NCBI GenBank assembly: GCA_022572185.1
Contig: JACZWL010000020.1
Span: 1-50,977 of the forward strand
Length of the DNA stretch: 50,977 nt
DNA from: Pseudomonadota bacterium
Lineage (GTDB): Bacteria; Pseudomonadota; Gammaproteobacteria; Steroidobacterales; Woeseiaceae
Direction of reading: 5' to 3'
The position numbers and the translations under genes are program-made. The notes under the pieces are model-generated. The model made no database searches. It saw only the letters and a program-made list of their open reading frames with translations, and was not told the DNA's origin. Of this stretch, positions 1 to 6,257 are shown one piece after another. The number at the start of each line of letters is the position of its first letter. The stretch's first letter is position 1.

Positions 1-78
1 CTTGGGATATTTGCCGCCTACATAGTGCCTACACGAAACATTAGCGGCCCAGAACGGGCCGATAACTTATTGTTTTAG

Positions 79-155
79 TGGCGCGCCCGGAGAGATTCGA
101 ACTCCCGACCACCTGGTTCGAAGCCAGGTACTCTATCCAGCTGAGCTACGGGCGC
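79..155 (-). tRNA. tRNA-Arg (anticodon TCG)
   Basis: Read on the minus strand this is a full cloverleaf. The acceptor stem is GCGCCCG/CGGGCGC with discriminator G and an encoded CCA (79-81). The D-arm contains GCTCAGCTGGATAGAGT, the anticodon stem CCTGG/CCAGG encloses loop CTTCGAA, and the T-loop is TTCGAAT. The anticodon TCG reads CGA arginine codons. A short GC hairpin at 46-60 (GGCCC/GGGCC) lies just downstream and may end transcription, but it lacks a good U-tract. Confidence 0.95.
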
Positions 156-181
156 GTGCGATTGCGGATGCGCATTGTACC

Positions 182-781
182 CTAACGAGTTATGTGGGAC
201 GGGCCGTCGATATCGACTCTGAATCTGTAGGCCCTTTTGGCATCCTCGGCGGCGTAACTGACCCCAATCCTCGGCCCAGCTATGACGGCCTCGGCATCTA
301 AGGGGATCCGCTGATCTTCGATCCAGATCCTGTTTCCAAGCAGGCTCGTCCCGGTGAGATGCGTCGTGATTCCAAGCGCCTGTGCGAGGGAACCCGGGCC
401 CGCGAGCAATGTTTTGTCGATGTGTCCTTTCTTGCGCCTTTTTTTCATTACATTAGATCCTTCAAGCGGCCTTCCGGCTCTTATTAATACAGCGTGAGGC
501 GTGCCGGCTATATTGGTGACAACGTTAAACAAATGGTGGATGCCGTAGCATAGGTAGATGTATGCCGTCCCTCCCCGCCCATACATCGGTTCGGTTCGCC
601 TTGTTCTTCGACCTCCATAGGCGTGACTCGCCTTGTCGTCAACGCCGGCATAGGCTTCCGTCTCCGTAATGATGGCTTTGGTTACCAGGCCACTTATTCT
701 TGTGCACAGTACTTTACCGAGCAGCTCTCGGCTGATCAGGACAACGTCGCCACGAACGTAAAACTCTAGAGGAACCTTCAT
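182..781 (-). CDS. mpg: DNA-3-methyladenine glycosylase (AAG/MPG family)
   Basis: Base-excision repair enzyme that removes alkylated purines such as 3-methyladenine by monofunctional glycosylase chemistry in the cytoplasm. The family hallmarks are visible in order: the ELLGKVL segment near the N-terminus, the TETEAYAG motif holding the catalytic glutamate, DKASHAYGGRRTRRTEPMYG, the AYIYLCYGIHHLFNVVT strand, and LIRAGRPLEG followed by a LAGPGSLAQALGI segment. The length of 199 residues fits the family. The frame stays open to a TTG at 832, but I chose the ATG at 781 because family members normally begin directly with a K-(V/L)-P-x-x-F-Y segment. It is a single gene between the tRNA and the small peptide gene, and no operon partner is evident. 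Confidence 0.93.
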   Translation of the reverse strand: MKVPLEFYVRGDVVLISRELLGKVLCTRISGLVTKAIITETEAYAGVDDKASHAYGGRRTRRTEPMYGRGGTAYIYLCYGIHHLFNVVTNIAGTPHAVLIRAGRPLEGSNVMKKRRKKGHIDKTLLAGPGSLAQALGITTHLTGTSLLGNRIWIEDQRIPLDAEAVIAGPRIGVSYAAEDAKRAYRFRVDIDGPSHITR

Positions 782-890
782 TAGAAGGGCCGGAGCTCCT
801 GAAGGAAGACAAATCGTCCGGCGATTGTACAAGCACTTTGGGCCGGTGACATTGCACAGGCTGTGCCTGCCGGCATAGAAAATGCATATC

Positions 891-919
891 TTGGCTTTTT
901 GTTTGATTGATAGGATACT
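891..919 (+). promoter_or_regulatory. Candidate sigma-70 promoter of the 24-residue peptide gene
   Basis: A -35-like TTGGCT (891-896) is followed after exactly 17 bases by a -10-like GATACT (914-919). It lies 36 bases before the peptide start codon. Each hexamer matches four of six consensus bases. This is inferred from sequence only. Confidence 0.45.
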
Positions 920-954
920 TGCTCACGGGCTGGCAATGAAAAGGAGGTGATCCA

Positions 955-1029
955 ATGTCTAGTGAGTGTATTACGGTATTTGCGAAAACTTTGGGTCTGG
1001 CGAGGATGATGGAGCATTATTCTTTTTAA
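955..1029 (+). CDS. Small peptide gene (24 residues), unknown function
   Basis: An ATG at 955 opens a 24-codon frame ending in TAA. The peptide begins MSSECITVFAKTLG and ends MMEHYSF. The start is preceded at 941-954 by AAGGAGGTGATCCA, a 14-base match to the complement of the 16S rRNA 3' tail (GGAGG to ATG spacing 7), far longer than the usual 4-6 base Shine-Dalgarno. A promoter-like sequence lies upstream and a strong intrinsic terminator starts about 30 bases after the stop, so promoter, ribosome site, frame and terminator make a complete compact unit of about 200 bases. I do not recognise the peptide. It has no signal peptide or double-glycine leader; one cysteine (residue 5) and a mildly amphipathic middle are all that can be seen. 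It could be a highly translated microprotein or a small RNA with an incidental frame. Confidence 0.55.
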   Translation: MSSECITVFAKTLGLARMMEHYSF

Positions 1030-1059
1030 GATTCAATTTTCGAGATATCGATCTCACGG

Positions 1060-1089
1060 AAGGCCGCCACTGGCGGCCTTTCTTGTTTT
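1060..1089 (+). terminator. Intrinsic terminator after the small peptide gene
   Basis: Hairpin AGGCCGCC-ACT-GGCGGCCT (1061-1079) is followed by a T-rich tail TTTCTTGTTTT. This is a classic Rho-independent terminator for plus-strand transcription coming from the 24-residue peptide unit. Confidence 0.85.
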
Positions 1090-1093
1090 ACGA

Positions 1094-1130
1094 TAAAAAA
1101 AGCGGCGAGCCAGGCCGCCGCTTTTTCGAT
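1094..1130 (-). terminator. Intrinsic terminator of lipoprotein gene copy A
   Basis: The stem AGCGGCG/CGCCGCT (1101-1107 with 1116-1122) is flanked by an A-run on the left and a T-run on the right, so it works in both directions. On the minus strand it ends the downstream lipoprotein copy with a run of seven U. A diverged copy lies behind the other duplicate at 2106-2140. Confidence 0.85.
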
Positions 1131-1146
1131 TTTGAGCTTTTCGCTC

Positions 1147-1932
1147 TTATTCTTCTTCCTCAACCGCCCTACGTCGATTTGTCGCGTTGTATACACGTGA
1201 GGAATCACAACTGCTCACACCACGGAAAAGCTCCCTGGCTTTTTTATACCCGCCCGCGCTGTGTGCATCCCAGTCGGCGCCCTTTGCCTCGTGGTTCTGG
1301 TGGGCGGTTACTACCTTGTAGTCGAACTCCTCGCCGCCGCCGCCATACGCGGGGAATAACACCCAACGCCCGGCTTCCGATCCCTGTTCCGTCCGATACT
1401 CGGTCCAGGCACGGATTGCCGGTGCAACGTCATCGCCAAAGCTCTTGCCTTCGGCGATATTACAGTCACGGAAAGAAATAACTATATTGTCCGAGGGATC
1501 TTCACGCTCCGGCGGCGCCTTGAATTCCACCGCTGCGAAATTTACGTGGGCGTCGCAGGTGAGAACCTTGGCAAACCCCGCCTCTATCTCCGTGCCATTT
1601 GCAAGATAATCATCTTGTGAGGCCCCCAAAGCCTTCGCAGTCGGCGAGACGCCGAGCCAGATGACGTCGAACTCCTGTTCAGGACCATAATAGAACTTTG
1701 TCAAAGTCCATGCCGTGTAGTCGTTCATTCCACGCTCATCGGCCCAGGCGTTCCACTTGGCTGTGGCGGCATCGAGATCGGCCGGCCCCATACCCTCGTT
1801 GTATTTGCAGGCATATAACTCAACGGGTACGGCAGGCTCAGATGCTTTTTCTTCGTCCTGCGCGACGCCGTTGTTGCAACCGGCCGCAATGACCAGGCTG
1901 CCTGTAGCCAGCGCTATTAGAATCTTCTTCAT
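1147..1932 (-). CDS. Secreted lipoprotein of unknown function, tandem copy A
   Basis: The 261-residue protein starts MKKILIALATGSLVIAAGC, a type II signal peptide with lipobox LVIAAGC and acylated Cys19, so it should be membrane anchored on the periplasmic side or in the outer membrane. After an acidic linker the mature part has four conserved cysteines in contexts CKYNEGMGPADLD, TCDAHVNFAA, DCNIAEGK and SSCDSSRVYN, suggesting two disulfides. A glycine-rich FPAYGGGGEEFD segment follows W-V-L, and the tail is very acidic (AVEEEE). The start is preceded by AGGAGGGGAG. The gene is a close duplicate of the gene at 2160-2933, and both have their own promoter-like leader and terminator. I recognise no domain, and function is unknown. 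Confidence 0.85.
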   Translation of the reverse strand: MKKILIALATGSLVIAAGCNNGVAQDEEKASEPAVPVELYACKYNEGMGPADLDAATAKWNAWADERGMNDYTAWTLTKFYYGPEQEFDVIWLGVSPTAKALGASQDDYLANGTEIEAGFAKVLTCDAHVNFAAVEFKAPPEREDPSDNIVISFRDCNIAEGKSFGDDVAPAIRAWTEYRTEQGSEAGRWVLFPAYGGGGEEFDYKVVTAHQNHEAKGADWDAHSAGGYKKARELFRGVSSCDSSRVYNATNRRRAVEEEE

Positions 1933-1959
1933 TTTTCTCCCCTCCTGTTATTTTTAGCA

Positions 1960-1991
1960 GCGCCTGTCGGGCGCCGATAACCCCAAGTATA
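1960..1991 (-). promoter_or_regulatory. Promoter -10 element and leader hairpin of lipoprotein copy A
   Basis: On the minus strand TATACT (1986-1991) lies about 50 bases before the start codon. Between them sits a stem GCGCC/GGCGC with five-base loop (1960-1974). The same stem occurs in copy B at 2961-2975 with a different loop sequence, so the stem has been kept while the loop drifted. No convincing -35 is visible. Confidence 0.4.
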
Positions 1992-2105
1992 GTCGATGAT
2001 TGGCCGAACTTAAGCAGACGAAGGCATACTTTAGTTTGTTCTGAGTACGGGCCTCGCCGCCTGGATGAGCGGTAACGCATTGAATAAGAACCTTTATTGA
2101 GTCGC

Positions 2106-2140
2106 AAAAAAACGGCGAGCCACGCCCGCCGCTTTTTTTT
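2106..2140 (-). terminator. Intrinsic terminator of lipoprotein gene copy B
   Basis: The stem CGGCG/CGCCG (2113-2117 with 2127-2131) is bordered by an A-run and an eight-base T-run, so it works in both directions. It is the diverged duplicate of the hairpin at 1101-1122. Confidence 0.8.
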
Positions 2141-2159
2141 GATTTTGAGCTTTTCGCTC

Positions 2160-2933
2160 TTATTCTTCTTCCTCAACCGCCCTGCGTCGGTTCGTCGCGT
2201 TGTATACACGTGAGGAATCGCAATCGATCACGCCGTCGAAAAGTTCGCTGTTCTTATCGGCGTCCCAATTATCGTAGTCTATGCCCTGTTGTTCATGGGT
2301 TCGCCAGCTGGCTACATATTTGAAATCGAACTCTTCACCACCTCCGCCATAAGCAGGGAAGAGCACCCAATGCCCGGCTTCAGACCCATGTCCCGTTCGG
2401 AACTCGGCCCAGGCAGCTATCGCGGGCGCGACGTCATCGGCGAAATTCTTGCCGTCCTCGATATTACAATCGGAGAAAGAAATTACGACCTTGTCCGGAG
2501 GATCATCATCATCCGGCGGCTCTTTGAAATTCACCGCCGCAAAATTTGAGTGACCATCACAGGGACCAAGCTTTTCGAACTCCGCGGCTATTTCACCGCC
2601 AGTTGCAAGCCAATCATCCTGTGCGGCGCCCAACGCTTGTGCAGTTGGCGATACGCCGAGCCAGAGATAGTCGAACTCCTGTTCAGGACCGGAATAGAAC
2701 TTTGTTAATGTCCATGCCGTGTAATCGTTCAAACCACGCTCATCGGCCCAGGCGTTCCATTTGGCTGTGACGACATCAAGATCGGCCGGCCCCATACCCT
2801 CGTTGTAATTGCAGGCATAAATCTCAACGGGTACGGCCTTGTCTTCTTCTTCGTCGTCCTGCGCGACGCCGTTGCTGCAACCGGCCGTAATGACCAGGCT
2901 GCCTGTAGCCAGCGCTATTAGAATCTTCTTCAT
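2160..2933 (-). CDS. Secreted lipoprotein of unknown function, tandem copy B
   Basis: The 257-residue paralogue of the gene at 1147-1932 has the same signal peptide with lipobox LVITAGC, an acidic linker (DDEEEDKAVP), the same four-cysteine pattern, and an almost identical C-terminal VYNATNRRRAVEEEE. Differences cluster in the middle and in the segment before the last cysteine (HEQQGIDYDNWDADKN here, HEAKGADWDAHSAGG in copy A), so the copies have begun to diverge but both remain open and intact. The ribosome site is GGGGAG. No known domain was recognised. It is transcribed from its own leader (2961-2992) and probably stops at 2106-2140 before copy A. Confidence 0.85.
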   Translation of the reverse strand: MKKILIALATGSLVITAGCSNGVAQDDEEEDKAVPVEIYACNYNEGMGPADLDVVTAKWNAWADERGLNDYTAWTLTKFYSGPEQEFDYLWLGVSPTAQALGAAQDDWLATGGEIAAEFEKLGPCDGHSNFAAVNFKEPPDDDDPPDKVVISFSDCNIEDGKNFADDVAPAIAAWAEFRTGHGSEAGHWVLFPAYGGGGEEFDFKYVASWRTHEQQGIDYDNWDADKNSELFDGVIDCDSSRVYNATNRRRAVEEEE

Positions 2934-2960
2934 TTTTCTCCCCTACTGTTATTTTTAGAA

Positions 2961-2992
2961 GCGCCTATTGGGCGCCTATGACCCCAAGTATA
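2961..2992 (-). promoter_or_regulatory. Promoter -10 element and leader hairpin of lipoprotein copy B
   Basis: TATACT on the minus strand (2987-2992) and the leader stem GCGCC/GGCGC with loop TATTG in plus-strand reading (2961-2975) are the duplicate of the elements before copy A. Confidence 0.4.
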
Positions 2993-3126
2993 GTCGATGA
3001 TTGACGGAACAAGGGCAGACGAAGACATATTTCAGTTGGTTCCGGGTAAGGGCCTCTCCGCCTGAATGAGCAGTAACTCATTGAATAAGAACCTTTATTA
3101 CGGGTTACAGCTGCGCAATTCGATAT

Positions 3127-4413
3127 CTATGCAACGTTCGCTCTGGGTAGCATTTCGTCCAGTGAGAGCAACAAAGCGTCCAGTTCGCCTTTTGTGTTGT
3201 AGTGCACGGGACCGACGCGGACCGCCCCGCCGGCATCGTAAATCCCCAGAGCCATGGCGGCCTCGACCGCATAGTTGTGGCCACTCCAGACGAATATGTT
3301 CTTTTTCGCCAAAGACTCCGCAATCGTTGCCGGTGGGACGCCGTCGACAGTAAACGACACGGTGGGAACCCGCCGGGCCATGGCGTCTTTTGCCGTGATT
3401 CCCTGGACCCGAACGCCTGGCAGTTGCTGTAGTCCGTCGATCAACTGAGTCACCAGGCCGGTTTCGTATTCGAACAGGCAGTCCAATGCGGCGTGCACAG
3501 AGCGGCGGCGACCACCTTCGTATTTTTGATTCTTGTCTTGAAATTCGCCCGCCATCGACTCTCCGATCCAGGCCAGGTAATCGACAGCCGCTGTCGTTCC
3601 CGCCATCCCTTCATGACTCTGCGTACCGGTCTCGAATGAGCCGGGAAGCTGGTCCGGTGCAGGCCGGACTTTGTAAGCTTCCAAAGCTTCCAGCACCTCG
3701 CGTCGGCCCCAGAGAATGCCCTGGTGCGGCCCGAAGAATTTGTACGCCGAACAAACCAGGAAATCACAGCCGAGATCCTGTACGTCTGTCGAAACGTGCG
3801 GCACAGATTGCACAGCATCGACATATGTCCATGCACCTGCATCGCGCGCTTTCCTGCTGATCGTTTTGATGTCGTTGATTGTGCCGATTAAATTACTTGC
3901 GCCGCCGACACAAACCAGTTTCGTTTTGTCAGACAGAAGATCGTCAAGCAAGGAAAGATCGAACTCGAATGAGCCCAGGTCGAACGGTAACCACTTGATT
4001 TCCAGCCCTAAGTCACGTGCCAACAGTACCCACGGCTGCACGTTTGCATCGTGGTCCATGCGCGTCAGGATGATTTCATCGCCGGGCTGCATTTGCCGGC
4101 CGATCGACCTCGACAGGTGCAGCGTAATGGTCGTCATATTCTGGCCGAAAATTATTTCGTCGGCAGACGGCGCATTGAGCAAGTCTGCCATCGCTGCGTG
4201 AGCCTCGCCGACGACTGTGGTCGCTAGCTCAGATGTGCGAAAGTAACCGCCCAGGTTCGCATTGGACTCGAGCAGGCAATCTGACATTCTATCCACGACG
4301 GATTGCGGCACTTGCGTGCCGGCGGGATTGTCGAAAAAAACTCTGGGTGTATCGCCGTCGCGAACAGACAGTGCCGGAAACTGTGATCGAATCGCTTCAA
4401 GGTCATACTGCAT
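3127..4413 (-). CDS. Class V aminotransferase, cysteine desulfurase-like (VC1184 subfamily)
   Basis: The 428-residue PLP enzyme of fold type I resembles the cysteine desulfurase-like VC1184 family. Visible hallmarks are FFDNPAGTQVP at the N-terminus, the SNANLGGYFRTS segment, YVDAVQSVPH with the PLP-binding aspartate, and the Schiff-base lysine K225 in CSAYKFFGPHQG, then GTQSHEG. The mobile catalytic-cysteine loop of true SufS/IscS desulfurases is not apparent near the C-terminus (the region reads HNYAVEAAMALGIYDAGGAVRVG). The real reaction may therefore be another PLP elimination or transamination. The ATG at 4413 precedes a typical family N-terminus. It lies between the lipoprotein pair and the sigma-factor operon, and co-transcription with either is uncertain. 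Confidence 0.85.
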   Translation of the reverse strand: MQYDLEAIRSQFPALSVRDGDTPRVFFDNPAGTQVPQSVVDRMSDCLLESNANLGGYFRTSELATTVVGEAHAAMADLLNAPSADEIIFGQNMTTITLHLSRSIGRQMQPGDEIILTRMDHDANVQPWVLLARDLGLEIKWLPFDLGSFEFDLSLLDDLLSDKTKLVCVGGASNLIGTINDIKTISRKARDAGAWTYVDAVQSVPHVSTDVQDLGCDFLVCSAYKFFGPHQGILWGRREVLEALEAYKVRPAPDQLPGSFETGTQSHEGMAGTTAAVDYLAWIGESMAGEFQDKNQKYEGGRRRSVHAALDCLFEYETGLVTQLIDGLQQLPGVRVQGITAKDAMARRVPTVSFTVDGVPPATIAESLAKKNIFVWSGHNYAVEAAMALGIYDAGGAVRVGPVHYNTKGELDALLLSLDEMLPRANVA

Positions 4414-4477
4414 GGATTGGTCCCGGAGGAACTCGATTAAGTAAGTCAGACAGGCTTCTTATGGTGTTACGTGGGGC

Positions 4478-4804
4478 TTACTCTTGTAATTGCCCGCCCC
4501 ATTTTTCCCTGTGAGCATCTTCCGCTCTTTGTCGCAGGCGCGCATGCCGGTTCGTAAGCAGCAGCGAGTTCGGATCGCACACCCGTGCCCTGATTAACCC
4601 TAAGTCGCTGGCAGCGTCGAACAAACTCGGATACCAGCGCTCCCAGTCCGGCAACAGTTCTTCGACGTGCTCGCGGAGATTCATCGGCTCAATGTAACTG
4701 AGCCGATTGGCCGTGACAACGGCCGCAGGCGAATAGTTGGGACACGCCGTGCAGGCGCCGGGTTCGATCGACTCTATTGCTGAGGGCGCCTGGCTACTCT
4801 TCAA
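4478..4804 (-). CDS. Hypothetical protein at the end of the sigma-factor operon
   Basis: This 108-codon frame follows the anti-sigma-like gene with an 11-base overlap. The full frame needs a TTG start at 4804; the first ATG is at 4684 (MNLREHVEELLPDWERWYPS), giving only 68 residues. The longer version includes a CTACPNY segment, a possible redox or metal C-x2-C pair, followed by predicted soluble helices. There is no signal peptide or membrane segment. I recognise no family. The tight overlap supports it being real and co-translated with the upstream gene, but the start is unsettled. Confidence 0.5.
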   Translation of the reverse strand: MKSSQAPSAIESIEPGACTACPNYSPAAVVTANRLSYIEPMNLREHVEELLPDWERWYPSLFDAASDLGLIRARVCDPNSLLLTNRHARLRQRAEDAHREKWGGQLQE

Positions 4805-5132
4805 GCATCTTGGTGACCATCATTATGCCGACAAGCAAAACGCCACCGAGAAAAACGGTTGAAAACTGGGGGAAGTTGCTTAACGACAGGCTGCCAACAT
4901 CGGTGGGAATCATCGTCAGAAACTTGCTGAACGTTACGACCAACTGACTCAATGGTTTCACGGCGATGGCTGCACCAATCACAAAAGCAGCAGGCAAGGT
5001 CAGGCGACGGATCCAGACACGGCGTTTGATCCGGGACATTATTTTAAGACTAAAGCCGTCATCCGGAACAGGATCCGACCTGAACAAAGACTCAAGCAAT
5101 TTGTCCTCGCTGTCCTTAAGCCTATCAACCAT
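4794..5132 (-). CDS. Small membrane protein, probable anti-sigma factor partner
   Basis: The 112-residue protein starts MVDRLKDSEDKLLESLF, has an acidic N-terminal region (DPVPDDGFS) and then a basic stretch KIMSRIKRRVWIRRL that resembles DUF5056-type proteins found beside ECF sigma genes. Two hydrophobic segments follow (LTLPAAFVIGAAIAV and FSTVFLGGVLLVGIMMV), so it is an inner-membrane protein with a cytoplasmic N-terminus. I chose the ATG at 5132 over an upstream TTG because it overlaps the sigma-factor stop (ATGGTTGA), a common arrangement for translational coupling. Position and topology suggest it holds the sigma factor at the membrane, but no classical ZAS motif is visible. Confidence 0.7.
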   Translation of the reverse strand: MVDRLKDSEDKLLESLFRSDPVPDDGFSLKIMSRIKRRVWIRRLTLPAAFVIGAAIAVKPLSQLVVTFSKFLTMIPTDVGSLSLSNFPQFSTVFLGGVLLVGIMMVTKMLEE

Positions 5133-5727
5133 GCTGATGACCTTCGATTTCAAAACTGTCCCTGATTTTTTGCTTGCCGCGAAAAATGATCGATTTCACC
5201 GTTCCGATCGGCATTTCCGCAGCATCGCCTATTTCCCTGTGCGACAGCCCGCAAGCATACGAAAGAATCATTACTGCTCGTTCTTCCTCAGTCAATACTG
5301 CCAGAAACCGATCGAGATCGCTGAGCTCGACTGACTCCACTGTACTCGTGCTGCCGCCCGCCTCGGCCAAATGGCCCATTTTTTCCAATATGTCATCGTA
5401 ACGCGATGACTTTCGCTTCGACTGGAGGAATGTCGTATAAGCAACTTTCAGCAACCAGCCGATGAACGAACCATGACCGGCATAGGTATGCAGCTTTTCC
5501 CATGCATGCAAAAAACTGTCCTGTGCCAGATCATCGGCCAGTTCACGGTCGCGACATAACTTTCGCAGGAAATTCCTGACCTGGGACTGATGGCGCCGCA
5601 CAAGTTCGCCATACGCAGCGGAATCCTGCTGCGCCACCACGCGAGCGATAAGATCGATGTCGTCATTACCGTGCACACTCGTCGTTTCCGTACTTACCCT
5701 GTTTCGTTCCGCTCTCCGTATCGCCAT
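5125..5727 (-). CDS. ECF-family RNA polymerase sigma factor
   Basis: The 200-residue sigma-70 family protein has only regions 2 and 4. Region 2 spans roughly residues 25-95, with DLIARVVAQQDSAAYGELVRRH, then DDLAQDSFLHAWEKLHTY and the GSFIGWLLKVAYTTFL segment. Region 4 spans about 135-190, with LTEEERAVMILSYACGLSHREIGDAAEMPIGTVKSIIFRGKQKIR, a clear helix-turn-helix. It acts in the cytoplasm to redirect RNA polymerase. The start overlaps the end of the upstream DUF6249 gene by 34 bases, and the end overlaps the next gene by 8 bases, so the three are one translationally coupled operon. The stimulus cannot be read from sequence. Confidence 0.93.
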   Translation of the reverse strand: MAIRRAERNRVSTETTSVHGNDDIDLIARVVAQQDSAAYGELVRRHQSQVRNFLRKLCRDRELADDLAQDSFLHAWEKLHTYAGHGSFIGWLLKVAYTTFLQSKRKSSRYDDILEKMGHLAEAGGSTSTVESVELSDLDRFLAVLTEEERAVMILSYACGLSHREIGDAAEMPIGTVKSIIFRGKQKIRDSFEIEGHQHG

Positions 5728-6065
5728 ATAATCATGTAAGCGACACCGATGGCTAGAGGAAAGGACGCGCCGGCCAGGGTACCGCGTAGCGCATTACCCG
5801 AGGGGTCGGGCACAAAGAACCCGCACAAGGCCAGTCCGACTGCAAGCGCCAGCCAAATCACGCCGCGTCTCATATCCCTGTTCTTACTCGGTTCCGGTTC
5901 GCCGAGCCTGCTGATGATGTCCGGCGTTAACTCGGTACCTCGCTCGAGTGCGAGCCTGATCGTTTGCTGCATTTCGGACCGTGAGCGTTGCTTGAAATAC
6001 AGGACAATAAAGAAAATAAGCGCAATCATCACAAACATTGCGATTGGTATCAGTTCTTCGACCAT
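5694..6065 (-). CDS. DUF6249 membrane protein
   Basis: The 123-residue protein has an N-terminal helix (ELIPIAMFVMIALIFFIVLYF), a conserved cytoplasmic segment RSEMQQTIRLALERGTELTPDIISRLG, and two further membrane segments (VIWLALAVGLALCGFFV and FPLAIGVAYMIIW). This layout is the DUF6249 family, which in many proteobacteria sits next to an ECF sigma gene, as here. It is the first gene of the operon with ribosome site GGAG seven bases before ATG at 6065. Function unknown; a membrane-side input to the sigma/anti-sigma pair is an inference from context. Confidence 0.8.
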   Translation of the reverse strand: MVEELIPIAMFVMIALIFFIVLYFKQRSRSEMQQTIRLALERGTELTPDIISRLGEPEPSKNRDMRRGVIWLALAVGLALCGFFVPDPSGNALRGTLAGASFPLAIGVAYMIIWRYGERNETG

Positions 6066-6257
6066 TTGGTGTCTCCATTAGCTATGTGGCGCAGCATTAC
6101 TGCGTGTTATGGAGTAGATGTCGCTCATGCCCTCATTGGATGCATGAACTGCGATTTTTTGCCAAGAAAATTTTCTTATTAATCAACCATTTATGGTTTT
6201 GCCGGCAGCTCTTTGCACAGATGCCGCCGGTTTGAGTCCTATATTAGAGACTTGTGG

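Larger units (their letters stand above)
1094..3099. repeat. 1-kb direct tandem duplication (copies 1094-2099 and 2105-3099)
   Basis: Two direct copies of about 1.0 kb each carry a lipoprotein gene together with its upstream leader and its terminator. Matching landmarks are the terminator hairpin (1101 and 2113), stop codons (1147 and 2160), start codons (1932 and 2933), the leader hairpin (1960 and 2961), the -10-like TATACT (1986 and 2987), and the outer edge TTGAATAAGAACCTTTATT ending at 2099 and 3099. Flank and coding sequence are similarly conserved, so the duplication is fairly recent. Confidence 0.9.

Noticed and set aside
3127-4413. Assignment as a SufS/IscS cysteine desulfurase
   Set aside because: The PLP lysine is present but the catalytic cysteine loop is not evident, so only the VC1184-type subfamily is claimed.
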